Shown here: positions 54,371 to 62,253 of the stretch, in pieces
Layout: the number at the start of each line of letters is the position of its first letter
Numbering within the stretch: position 1 is the first letter of the stretch
Assembly: GCA_017430135.1 (NCBI GenBank)
Contig: JAFRNM010000001.1
Location: 207,242-271,241 of the forward strand
Direction of reading: 5' to 3'
Source of the DNA: Clostridia bacterium
Lineage (GTDB): Bacteria > Bacillota > Clostridia > TANB77 > CAG-508
Length of the DNA: 64,000 nucleotides
Translations under genes and position numbers: made by a program
Notes under the pieces: generated by a model
Told to the model about the DNA's origin: nothing
Database searches by the model: none
Seen by the model: the letters and a program-made list of their open reading frames with translations, nothing else

Positions 54371-56121
54371 TGGAAAAAAGTCTTGTTAATTTAACAATAG
54401 ATGGAAAAGCTGTGCAAGCTGAACAAGGAATCTCAATACTAGAAGCTGCTAGAAAAGCTGGAATAGACATTCCAACACTATGCTTTTTGAAAGACATAAA
54501 TGAAGTTGGAGATTGTAGAGTTTGCCTTGTACAAATTGAAGGCAGACGCGGCTTTGCAACATCATGTATTCAAAAAGTAGAAGAAGGAATGGTAGTTCAT
54601 ACTAATACAGAAGAAGTATTAGAAGCAAGAAAAGTTGTATTAGATTTAATAATTTCGAATCATAAAGTTGATTGCTTAACATGTGTAAGGTCAGGAAGCT
54701 GTGAATTACAAACCTTAGCTAAACAATTTAATATGACAGATATTGAATTTGCAGGAGTGAGAAATGAACATGAAATAGACGATTTATCTCCATCAATTGT
54801 AAGAGATTTCAGTAAATGTATTTTATGCAGAAGATGTGTTGCAACTTGTAAAAAAGTTCAAGGTGTAGGCGCAATAGATACTATAAATAGAGGTTTTGAA
54901 TCATGTGTATCAACAGTAGAGAATAAAAGTTTAAATGATGTTAACTGTACATTTTGTGGTCAATGCATTCAAAATTGCCCAACAGGCGCTTTAAGGGAAA
55001 AAGATTCAACAGGAGAAGTTTGGAGAAAATTAAGAGATCCAGAAACTTATGTTATAGCTCAAACAGCACCAGCTGTAAGAGCAGCTTTGGGTGAAGAATT
55101 TGGAATGGAAGTAGGCACAAATGTAACAGGTAAAATGGTTGCTGGCTTGAAGAAACTTGGTTTTGATAAAGTATTTGATACAAATACAGGTGCAGATTTT
55201 ACAATAATGGAAGAAGCTAATGAATTTATAGAAAGAGTTCAAGAAAATGGAGTTTTACCAATGATAACTTCTTGTAGTCCAGGATGGGTAAAATACATAG
55301 AAATGAATTATCCAGAATTATTACCACATGTATCTAGTTGTAAATCACCACACGAAATGTTTGGAGCACTTTTAAAAACATATTATGCAAAAAAAGAAGG
55401 GTTAGACCCATCAAAAATATTTGTGGTATCAGTTATGCCATGTATTGCCAAGAAATTTGAACGCCAAAGAACAGAAATGAAAAATGACGGTTTATTTGAT
55501 GTAGATAGCGTAATTACCACAAGAGAATTAGCAAGAATGATAAAACAAGCAAATATTAATTTTATAAGCTTGGAAGATTCAGAATTTGATAACCCAATGG
55601 GAGAAGCAACAGGAGCTGCAGCAATATTTGGAACGACAGGAGGAGTAATGGAAGCAGCTTTAAGAACAGCTCAAGATACATTAACAGGAGAAGATTTGAA
55701 AAAAATCAATTTCGAAGCTGTTCGTGGTGGAGAAGGAATCAAAAGAGCAGCAGTTAATATTGCTGGAAAAGAAATAAAAGTTGTTGCAGCAAGTGGGTTA
55801 GCAAATGCTCAAAAAATTCTAGAAGAAATAAAATCTGGAACAGCAGATTATCAATTTGTAGAAATAATGGCATGTCCTGGCGGATGTATAATGGGTGGTG
55901 GACAACCAATAAAAACATCAAAAGAACGCCTAGATAAAGACATTAGAAAGTTAAGAGCAGATTGTTTATACTCCATAGATGAAAAAAGTACAATAAGAAA
56001 ATCACATGAAAATCCAGTAGTTAAGAAAATATATGAAGAATTCCTAGAAAAACCTGGAAGCTACAGAGCACATAAATTACTTCATACAAAATACCAAGAA
56101 AGAGAAAAATACAATTTTTAA
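54370..56121 (+). CDS. hydA: [FeFe] hydrogenase catalytic subunit HydA
   Basis: Reduces protons with electrons from NADH and ferredoxin in the HydABC complex. In the 583 residues, an N-terminal [2Fe-2S] domain (CFLKDINEVGDCRVC, about 38-52) precedes a His/Cys [4Fe-4S] site (NHKVDCLTCVRSGSC) and two [4Fe-4S] clusters (CILCRRCVATC, CTFCGQCIQNCPTGA). The H-cluster domain has L1 TSCSPGWVKYIE, L2 VMPCIAKKFE and L3 EIMACPGGCIMGGGQP. A C-terminal small-subunit-like tail (SYRAHKLLHTKY) completes it. L1 has Ser where many monomeric enzymes have a second Cys. The maturases HydEFG are not in the window. Confidence 0.96.
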   Translation: MEKSLVNLTIDGKAVQAEQGISILEAARKAGIDIPTLCFLKDINEVGDCRVCLVQIEGRRGFATSCIQKVEEGMVVHTNTEEVLEARKVVLDLIISNHKVDCLTCVRSGSCELQTLAKQFNMTDIEFAGVRNEHEIDDLSPSIVRDFSKCILCRRCVATCKKVQGVGAIDTINRGFESCVSTVENKSLNDVNCTFCGQCIQNCPTGALREKDSTGEVWRKLRDPETYVIAQTAPAVRAALGEEFGMEVGTNVTGKMVAGLKKLGFDKVFDTNTGADFTIMEEANEFIERVQENGVLPMITSCSPGWVKYIEMNYPELLPHVSSCKSPHEMFGALLKTYYAKKEGLDPSKIFVVSVMPCIAKKFERQRTEMKNDGLFDVDSVITTRELARMIKQANINFISLEDSEFDNPMGEATGAAAIFGTTGGVMEAALRTAQDTLTGEDLKKINFEAVRGGEGIKRAAVNIAGKEIKVVAASGLANAQKILEEIKSGTADYQFVEIMACPGGCIMGGGQPIKTSKERLDKDIRKLRADCLYSIDEKSTIRKSHENPVVKKIYEEFLEKPGSYRAHKLLHTKYQEREKYNF

Positions 56122-56215
56122 TAAAAACTTTAGACTCGTTCGAAGCTTTTTGGGACGGGTCTAAAATTTTTTAAAAAAATTTTCAAAAAAGGGTATACAA
56201 TTTTTTATTCTTATG

Positions 56216-56221
56216 CTATAA
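56216..56221 (+). promoter_or_regulatory. -10 element before tRNA-Trp
   Basis: A TATAAT-like box lies about 25 bases before the tRNA. The -35 is poor (GTATAC region), so only the -10 is called. Confidence 0.5.
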
Positions 56222-56245
56222 TTAGAAAAGTTTGAAATCAAACAT

Positions 56246-56320
56246 AGGGGTATAGTGTCAATGGTAGCACATCGGTCTCCAAAACCGCCTGTGAGGGTTC
56301 GAGTCCTTCTACCCCTGCCA
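56246..56320 (+). tRNA. tRNA-Trp (anticodon CCA)
   Basis: Acceptor arms AGGGGTA / TACCCCT, D arm GTGTCAATGGTAGCAC, anticodon loop CTCCAAA with CCA, T arm GAGGG TTCGAGT CCTTC, discriminator G and an encoded CCA end. 75 bases. The outermost anticodon-stem pair (T/C) is a mismatch; everything else fits tRNA-Trp. Confidence 0.95.
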
Positions 56321-56511
56321 TTTTTTTATATATATTTTATATGTATTTGAGTTTATTTATAAAGTATCCTGTAAATACTTTTTTTTTTAGAAAAAATTTT
56401 TTATATCAACTAAATTATACCAAACAAATGAGGTTTATAACATTAAAAATACAGATAAAATGTATGTTTTTAGAGAACATAGCGTAAGTGTGTATGGTAG
56501 GAGGTGAAGAG

Positions 56512-56814
56512 ATGAATTTAGGAAAGAAAATTGGATTTATTGCATTTATAATAACTGTTATACATGTTATTGCAGGTATAATATATATAACAGCTGATGG
56601 TTCATATTTATATAGAGATTCATTCCAAATATACTTTAGGACAGGAATAATAGGATTAGTTTTAGCAGGTTGTTCAATTGGAATTTTAAAGAAAAATAAA
56701 GAAAAAGGAAGAACTTTTGCAGTAATTTCAATTTTAATTATTCTAATATTCTTTTTTATAATGCAATTTATTGTTTATTGTGCATTAGCCGGTAGTGGTT
56801 GGCCTAAGACTTAA
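56512..56814 (+). CDS. Small membrane protein, three to four helices, function unknown
   Basis: A 100-residue protein from ATG 56512, which follows AGGAGGT; an earlier in-frame ATG at 56488 includes the ribosome site. Three hydrophobic helices are visible (about 5-24, 38-57 and 67-88), and the C-terminus is AGSGWPKT. After the stop, a short hydrophobic stretch in another frame (about 56833-56880) could be a lost fourth helix. It lies between tRNA-Trp and a partial copy of the tRNA locus. I do not recognise the family. Confidence 0.65.
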   Translation: MNLGKKIGFIAFIITVIHVIAGIIYITADGSYLYRDSFQIYFRTGIIGLVLAGCSIGILKKNKEKGRTFAVISILIILIFFFIMQFIVYCALAGSGWPKT

Positions 56815-56909
56815 TAATTTTTGCTATATTGATGATAATTGGAATATTGGTTTCGATTATTACATTAGTAAAGAATACCTAAAAATAAGCTTTTTATAAA
56901 GGTTGAACA

Positions 56910-56945
56910 TAGAAAAGTTTATGGCAACCCCTGCCATTTTTTTAT
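56910..56945 (+). repeat. partial duplicate of the tRNA-Trp locus
   Basis: TAGAAAAGTTT (56910-56920) and ACCCCTGCCATTTTTTTAT (56927-56945) repeat the 5' flank (56223) and the 3' end (56311-56329) of the tRNA-Trp gene. The tRNA body between them is missing. Confidence 0.75.
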
Positions 56946-57000
56946 TTTGAAAATCAGAAACAGAATTAAAATCAAATTAAATCTTTAAAATTTCCCAAAT

Positions 57001-57064
57001 AAATCATAATATAATATTTTGAAGGTTGCGACGACAAGTGCAAAAAATATTATATTATGATTTA
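57001..57064. repeat. G short palindromic element with GGTTGCGAC core
   Basis: Arms AAATCATAATATAATATTTT and AATATTATATTATGATTT pair around a 21-base core containing GGTTGCGACGACAAG. That core matches the 3' part of A2 and F. It is a minimal member of that group. Confidence 0.7.
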
Positions 57065-57147
57065 ATGTATAATTTATTTAAAATATTAAAAGGAGTTGAT
57101 ATATTATATTTAAACAATTAAAAACATTTTTAATAACTTTAATTTTA

Positions 57148-57696
57148 ATGGTATTTTTAATACCAATATTTTTCATACCCACAGTTTTAGGCGTACAACC
57201 TAATACACAAATTGAAAACCTTCAAGAGGGAGAAATTATACAAAAAAATCCTAATGGCTTTGTGTGGCCAATACCAGGCTATACAAGAATTAGTTCTCCG
57301 TTTGGAAAAAGAGTATCTCCAACTACTGGAGCATCTAGTTCACATTCTGGAGTAGACATACCTGCTCCGCCTGGTACGAAATTCATTGCTGTAAATGATG
57401 GAATTATAACATTTAGGCAGTTCCTTGGAGCTGGAGGCTACACAATAACACTATCTTTTGATAATTTCAAAGTTTCTTATTGCCACTGTGATCCAAATTT
57501 TATTGTAGAAGTTGGTCAAGAAGTTCAGCAAGGACAAGTAATTGGCATGGTTGGACCAAAAAATGTTTATGGTGTACCTGGCAATATTTATTTTGATTCA
57601 CAAGGTAATCCAACAAATGGAGCTACTACTGGTCCTCATCTTCACCTAGGAATTCGTATTGATGGAAACTATCAAAATCCATTAAACTTTTTTTAA
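57148..57696 (+). CDS. M23-family peptidoglycan endopeptidase
   Basis: A LytM-type metallopeptidase that cuts wall peptides. Zinc ligands are visible in SHSGVDIPAPPG and in the late GPHLHLGIRIDG. From ATG 57148 the product has 182 residues. No ribosome site precedes this ATG. AAAGGAG at 57089-57095 instead points to an earlier start at ATT 57103 or ATA 57106. That would add KQLKTFLITLILM-type sequence and give a proper signal peptide with a basic start. The real start is therefore probably a rare non-ATG codon. The protein is secreted or membrane-held. Confidence 0.88.
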   Translation: MVFLIPIFFIPTVLGVQPNTQIENLQEGEIIQKNPNGFVWPIPGYTRISSPFGKRVSPTTGASSSHSGVDIPAPPGTKFIAVNDGIITFRQFLGAGGYTITLSFDNFKVSYCHCDPNFIVEVGQEVQQGQVIGMVGPKNVYGVPGNIYFDSQGNPTNGATTGPHLHLGIRIDGNYQNPLNFF

Positions 57697-57710
57697 ATAT
57701 TAAAACATAT

Positions 57711-57883
57711 AAAGCTAACATCGCCAGCATTTACTTCTAAGGTGAAATATTATTATTTTCAAGCAACATTCGGGGGGACCGACAATTTAGAAGGTCTTCT
57801 AAAAATTTTATAAAAATTTTTAGTTAGAGCTTCTTAAGCAGTTGGGAGTTGCAGAAAATAATAATATTTCACCTGTTAGCTTT
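57711..57883 (+). repeat. C-family palindromic element, copy C3
   Basis: Outer arms AAAGCTAACA (57711) and TGTTAGCTTT (57874), then GGTGAAATATTATTATTTTC and GAAAATAATAATATTTCACC. The core AGCAACATTCGGGGGGACCG, an inner AT hairpin and AAGCAGTTGGGAGTTGC match C1 closely. Confidence 0.85.
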
Positions 57884-57958
57884 AAATGGTTATATTTAAT
57901 AAAAATGAAAAAGTTCTAAAAGATAGTTTACATCAATAAGATTAACTAGGTGATTTAA

Positions 57959-58813
57959 ATGTATTTTATAGAAGAAACTGACAAGCCATGTAATGGATTT
58001 AGAAGAGCATTTTCAAAGGTTAGTTTAAATGAAAATGTAATAACTATTCATGGAATATTTGAAAATATGAAAGAAAAGAAGTCAATTAAATTAGCTAAAA
58101 AAACAGATAATATTTTGAAAAAAACTAAAAGCAACAAAATAGTTCTAAGTAAAAAAATTCAAAATAATGAAGTCTACAAAAATATGCTATATTCTTATGG
58201 ATATGATATAGTAGAAGGAAAATGGCTTTTTGAAGGATTAAGTACAAATGCCATTGATTACATAATTGAAAAGAAAAATTTAAAAAAAGAAGAATGCTAC
58301 ATTTCAGTTCTAGTCAACGATTTATCAGATTATACATTCCAAAACATAATATTTTGGGCAAATGAATTTAAATCTTTAAATATAGTTACAAATCATATTG
58401 AGCAATTTAAAAAAATAGAGCAAAAAATACTAGATGAAACGGGTCTTATTATTACAATCACAAATAATAAAAAGAAAAGTTTGCTAAAATCACAAATAAT
58501 TTTAAATATTGACTTTCCAAATGAAACAATAAATAAATACAACATAAAAGAAGATGCAATTATAATAAGCATATATAATAATATTAAAATTATCAAAAAA
58601 AGATTCAATGGTTTAGTTATAAATGATTACGAAATTAATGTAAATGAAGATGTTTTTGATTCTTCAATTTATAAAAGCCTTGATAAATACAATATTAATC
58701 AAATTTATGAGGCATCTTTTTATAAAAAAATGACATTTTCCGACTTTTCTAAAAAAATAAAAAGAGAAGGATGTAAAATTTATCGACTACATGGTATAAA
58801 TGGCGTAATATAG
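57959..58813 (+). CDS. Protein of unknown function, 284 residues
   Basis: A soluble, Lys/Asn/Ile-rich protein with no signal peptide or membrane helix. I do not recognise a domain. The visible structure alternates short strands and helices: an N-terminal beta region (to about 45), a central Rossmann-like pattern (YISVLVNDLSDYTFQNIIFW, LNIVTNHIEQF) and a second half with repeated strand-helix units (SQIILNIDFP, DAIIISIYNNIKIIKKRF). The C-terminus is YRLHGINGVI. It stands alone between element C3 and the PBP1A gene. Codon use is like its neighbours. Confidence 0.75.
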   Translation: MYFIEETDKPCNGFRRAFSKVSLNENVITIHGIFENMKEKKSIKLAKKTDNILKKTKSNKIVLSKKIQNNEVYKNMLYSYGYDIVEGKWLFEGLSTNAIDYIIEKKNLKKEECYISVLVNDLSDYTFQNIIFWANEFKSLNIVTNHIEQFKKIEQKILDETGLIITITNNKKKSLLKSQIILNIDFPNETINKYNIKEDAIIISIYNNIKIIKKRFNGLVINDYEINVNEDVFDSSIYKSLDKYNINQIYEASFYKKMTFSDFSKKIKREGCKIYRLHGINGVI

Positions 58814-58979
58814 ATAATTTGAAGAAAATTATCTTTTTATGAATAAAAGCTTTATTTTTTAGAAATTTTGTTATATAATGTAGATGTTGAATTTCAATTT
58901 GTTATAAACGTTGGAATTATGCGGTTTAAATAGAATTGTTATCTATTTATAAAATGACCTGGAAAGGAAGGAAACGAAA

Positions 58980-61733
58980 ATGTCAAGCAATAGTGGGAAT
59001 AGAAGAAGAACTACTCATAGTAGAAGTCATAGTAGAACAAATTCTGGAAGAAATGGCACTTCAAGAGAAAAGAAGGATTTAGATAGAACACAAAGATATA
59101 GAGCAGAAAAAGATTCAAATACTAAAAGAAGTATTAAAGAAGATGGAAAAACAAGAGTATTAAAATCAATTGATGATATACCAGATAAGAAGAAAAAGAA
59201 AAAACATAAGAAACATCCAAAACTTATGTTAGCCTTAAAAATTCTTATTATATTGATTTTATTAATCTGTATAGCAGGAGCTGGAGTTATTGCAGCATTA
59301 TTCTTTGGAGTTTTTGGAAATGATTTTGAAATAACAAAAGAAGATTTAGTTATTTCAGCTTCGAATTCAAAGATTGTAGATGTTAATGGAAATGTAATTG
59401 CAGACTTAAGTGGAGATGAAAAGAGAAAAATTGTATCTTTAGACCAAATGGCGCCATATCTTCCAAAAGCATATATTGCAATAGAAGATGAGAGATTTTA
59501 CCAACATGATGGTGTTGATTTAAAAAGAACAGGTGGAGCGATTATAGGAAAACTATTTGGAAAAGGTTCATATGGTGGTAGTACAATCACACAACAATTA
59601 GTAAAAAATATTACTAAAGATGATGAATCTTCAGGTATGGAAGGTATAATGAGAAAAATTAGAGAATGGGCAAAAGCATATCAAGTTGAAAGAATGATAT
59701 CAAAAGACCAAATTCTTGAACTATACCTTAACATTTTATATATAGGTGGAGAGGGAAACCTTCATGGAGTTGAACTTGGAGCAGAATATTATTTTAACAA
59801 AACAGCAAAAGATTTAGACTTAGCTGAATGTTCATTCTTAGCAGGAATAAATAGTCAGCCAAACTATTATAATCCTTATAAATTATATAATGAAAATGAT
59901 ACAGAGGAAAAACGTACAGAAAGAATAAAATCTAAGTGTTTAACAGTTCTTGGAAAAATGAAAGAACTAAATATGATAGAAAACGAAGATGATTACAATG
60001 CAGCGGTTGAAAAGGTAAAAAATGGTTTACCATTCCAAAAAGCACAATCAAATTCATCAGGAATATATTCATATCACACAGACGCATTGATAGAACAAGT
60101 TATAAATCAAGTAATGCAAGAGAAAAATTGCACAAGAGAAATTGCAGAAAACTATGTTTACGGTAGTGGTTTAACAATTTACTCAACTGTAGATACATCA
60201 ATTCAATCAGCAATGGAAGAAACATTTGAGAATATTTCAAAATATCAAAGAACGTCAAATAGTGGGCAAAAATCACAATCTGGAATGGTTGTGTTTGACT
60301 ACAAAACTGGAAATGTTTTAGGCGTTGTGGGTGGATTAGGTGAAAAGACAGATGCAAGAGGATTAAACAGAGCTACACAAAGTTATAGACAAACAGGTTC
60401 TTCAATGAAACCACTAGCAACAGTAGCACCTGGTTTACAAGAAAAAATAATTCAAGCTTCTACAATTTATGATGATGCTGCAACCGTATTTGAAGGAAAT
60501 TATCCTCCTAAAAATTATAACTATTTTAGAGGTTTAATAAATATTAGAGAATATATAAAAACATCTCAAAATGTTCCGGCAGTAAAGATAATGGCTGAAC
60601 TTAGACCTGGAAAATCAATAGACTATATGAGAAAAATGGGAATGAAAAACTTATATAAAAGTGGTGAAAGTGATAAATATAATGATGAAAACTTACCACT
60701 TGCAATTGGTGGACTAAACCATGGTGTTACAGTTTTAGATATGGCAACAGGTTATGGATGTATAGCAAATGGTGGAGAAAGTATTACACCTACATTCTAT
60801 ACAAAAATAGAAGATTCTCATGGAAATGTAGTAATGACACCAAACCAAACAAGACAAAGAGCTATATCTACACAAAATGCATATATAACAACAAGTATTT
60901 TACAAGAACCAGTAAAGGGCGGAACAGCTTCTTATTGTGCAATATCAGGTATAGACGTTGCTGCAAAAACTGGTACATCAGAAGATGAAAAAGATAGATG
61001 GCTATGCGGTTTTACACCATATTATTCAGCAGCATGCTGGTATGGATATGATAATCCAGAACATGTTTCATATAGTGGAGCAAGTACAAACCCAGCTGGA
61101 GATTTATGGGATGCAGTTATGACAAAAATTCATAAAGACAAAGAAAGTGCAAGATTTACGAAACCTGAAGGAATAGTTACTGCTACTGTATGTAGAACAA
61201 CCGGATGTTTAGCAGCAGAAGGTTGTACAGATACTTATCAAGAAATATTCACAAGTGACAATATGCCTCCAAGATGTGAAGGACATGGTTCACAAGAAAT
61301 ATGTAAAGAATCTGGAAAAATAGCAAACGAATACTGCACAGAAAAAGAAACACGAGCATATGGAGTAGTTGTGCCTAAAGAAAGATTGAATTTATGGACA
61401 CCAAAAGGTGGAGTATCACAAAATAATAAAAAAATAGAAGAAGTTTGTGACATCCATAAAAAACCAGAGGAGCCAAAAGAAGAGCCTAAAAAGGAAGAAC
61501 CTAAAAAGGAAGAAACAAAGAAAGAAGAAAATAAAACTAATACAAACACAGGAAATACAAATACCAACACTAACACAGGAAATACAAACACAAATACAGC
61601 AAATACAAATACTAACACTAACACAGGAAACACAAATACCAATACGGGAAATACATCTAGTGGAAGTTCAGGAAGTAGTGATGGAAGTAGTGAAGGTAAC
61701 ACAGGAAACACCGAAAAAAAGAAAACACCATAG
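58980..61733 (+). CDS. Penicillin-binding protein 1A, bifunctional
   Basis: A class A PBP that polymerises and cross-links peptidoglycan. In the 917 residues, a Ser/Arg/Lys-rich cytoplasmic N-terminus (about 1-80) and one membrane helix (about 82-113) come first. The GT51 domain has AIEDERFYQHDGVDL and GGSTITQQLVKN (about 165-220). The transpeptidase has SxxK in TGSSMKPLA, SxN in TSQNVPAVK and KTG in AAKTGTSEDEKD. A Cys-containing C-terminal region (CRTTGCLAAEGC, CEGHGSQEIC) and a low-complexity Thr/Asn tail of about 60 residues (NTNTNTG units) follow. Ribosome site GGAAGGAAA. Confidence 0.95.
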   Translation: MSSNSGNRRRTTHSRSHSRTNSGRNGTSREKKDLDRTQRYRAEKDSNTKRSIKEDGKTRVLKSIDDIPDKKKKKKHKKHPKLMLALKILIILILLICIAGAGVIAALFFGVFGNDFEITKEDLVISASNSKIVDVNGNVIADLSGDEKRKIVSLDQMAPYLPKAYIAIEDERFYQHDGVDLKRTGGAIIGKLFGKGSYGGSTITQQLVKNITKDDESSGMEGIMRKIREWAKAYQVERMISKDQILELYLNILYIGGEGNLHGVELGAEYYFNKTAKDLDLAECSFLAGINSQPNYYNPYKLYNENDTEEKRTERIKSKCLTVLGKMKELNMIENEDDYNAAVEKVKNGLPFQKAQSNSSGIYSYHTDALIEQVINQVMQEKNCTREIAENYVYGSGLTIYSTVDTSIQSAMEETFENISKYQRTSNSGQKSQSGMVVFDYKTGNVLGVVGGLGEKTDARGLNRATQSYRQTGSSMKPLATVAPGLQEKIIQASTIYDDAATVFEGNYPPKNYNYFRGLINIREYIKTSQNVPAVKIMAELRPGKSIDYMRKMGMKNLYKSGESDKYNDENLPLAIGGLNHGVTVLDMATGYGCIANGGESITPTFYTKIEDSHGNVVMTPNQTRQRAISTQNAYITTSILQEPVKGGTASYCAISGIDVAAKTGTSEDEKDRWLCGFTPYYSAACWYGYDNPEHVSYSGASTNPAGDLWDAVMTKIHKDKESARFTKPEGIVTATVCRTTGCLAAEGCTDTYQEIFTSDNMPPRCEGHGSQEICKESGKIANEYCTEKETRAYGVVVPKERLNLWTPKGGVSQNNKKIEEVCDIHKKPEEPKEEPKKEEPKKEETKKEENKTNTNTGNTNTNTNTGNTNTNTANTNTNTNTGNTNTNTGNTSSGSSGSSDGSSEGNTGNTEKKKTP

Positions 61734-61737
61734 TTAT

Positions 61738-61776
61738 AAAAAAGAGAATTTGCAAAAAAGCAAATTCTCTTTTTTG
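61738..61776 (+). terminator. intrinsic terminator after PBP1A
   Basis: AAAAGAGAATTTGC / GCAAATTCTCTTTTTT hairpin with a T tract. Confidence 0.9.
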
Positions 61777-61784
61777 AAAGAAAT

Positions 61785-61814
61785 GGATTTTTGGGACACT
61801 CTTAAAAATCAAGG
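61785..61814 (+). repeat. R1 single half-copy
   Basis: GGATTTTTGGGACACTCTTA then AAAATCAAGG, with no matching inverted arm. It is the only unpaired copy in the window. Confidence 0.8.
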
Positions 61815-61864
61815 GTATTGTATAATTTTAAAATTTTTGGAAAAAATTTATTTAGGTGATTTGA

Positions 61865-62011
61865 ATGAAAAAAGGAAAAGCTAAAAAAGAGTATGGGGAA
61901 GATGCTACAAAATATGGAGAGTTTGTTTCAAGCTACTTTGGGTGGGTATCTTTAGAAGAACAGAAGAAGCAAACAGAAAAATTAGAAAATATTACAAAGA
62001 AGAAGTCTTAA
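61865..62011 (+). CDS. Small basic/charged protein, 48 residues
   Basis: ATG 61865 follows TAGGTGA by a normal spacing. The product starts MKKGKAKKEYGEDATKYGEF, has a short aromatic middle (VSSYFGWVSLEEQ) and a Lys/Glu helical end (KKQTEKLENITKKKS). It is too short for the usual ORF limit. The ribosome site and composition favour a real gene, but I know of no family. Some 240 bases with the ctsR control region follow. Confidence 0.5.
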   Translation: MKKGKAKKEYGEDATKYGEFVSSYFGWVSLEEQKKQTEKLENITKKKS

Positions 62012-62085
62012 ATAAGAGAAAAAACAAGAAAAAATGAGATTTTTATATTTTTTTTGTTATTTTTTCTAATATTTAAGAAAGAAAA

Positions 62086-62161
62086 GGTCAGAAAAGGTCA
62101 AAAAAGATATTGAATTATTTTCTGACCGTAGTATAATATTTATAGGTCAAAGAAAGTCAAA
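62086..62161 (+). promoter_or_regulatory. ctsR promoter with two CtsR boxes
   Basis: Box 1 GGTCAGAAAAGGTCAAA (62086-62102) and box 2 GGTCAAAGAAAGTCAAA (62145-62161) fit the CtsR heptad repeat RGTCAAA-NAN-RGTCAAA; box 1 has one mismatch. Promoter TTGAAT (62110-62115) and TATAAT (62132-62137), 16-base spacer, lie between them. Confidence 0.85.
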
Positions 62162-62253
62162 GTCAATAAAAGAAAATTCATAAAAACATGTATTATTATG
62201 CAAAACATTAAGAAAAAATGATGAAGCTTTTCATAGATTTAGGAGGAAAAAAT

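Noticed and set aside
5431..57883. integron attC-like sites, suggested by palindromes with variable arms
   Set aside because: No consistent RYYYAAC/GTTRRRY core boxes, no integrase in the window, and the genes between elements are housekeeping genes in operons.
61447..61884. 145-residue frame over the PBP1A tail and R1 half-copy
   Set aside because: A shadow of the low-complexity Thr/Asn repeat DNA in another frame; no independent ribosome site.
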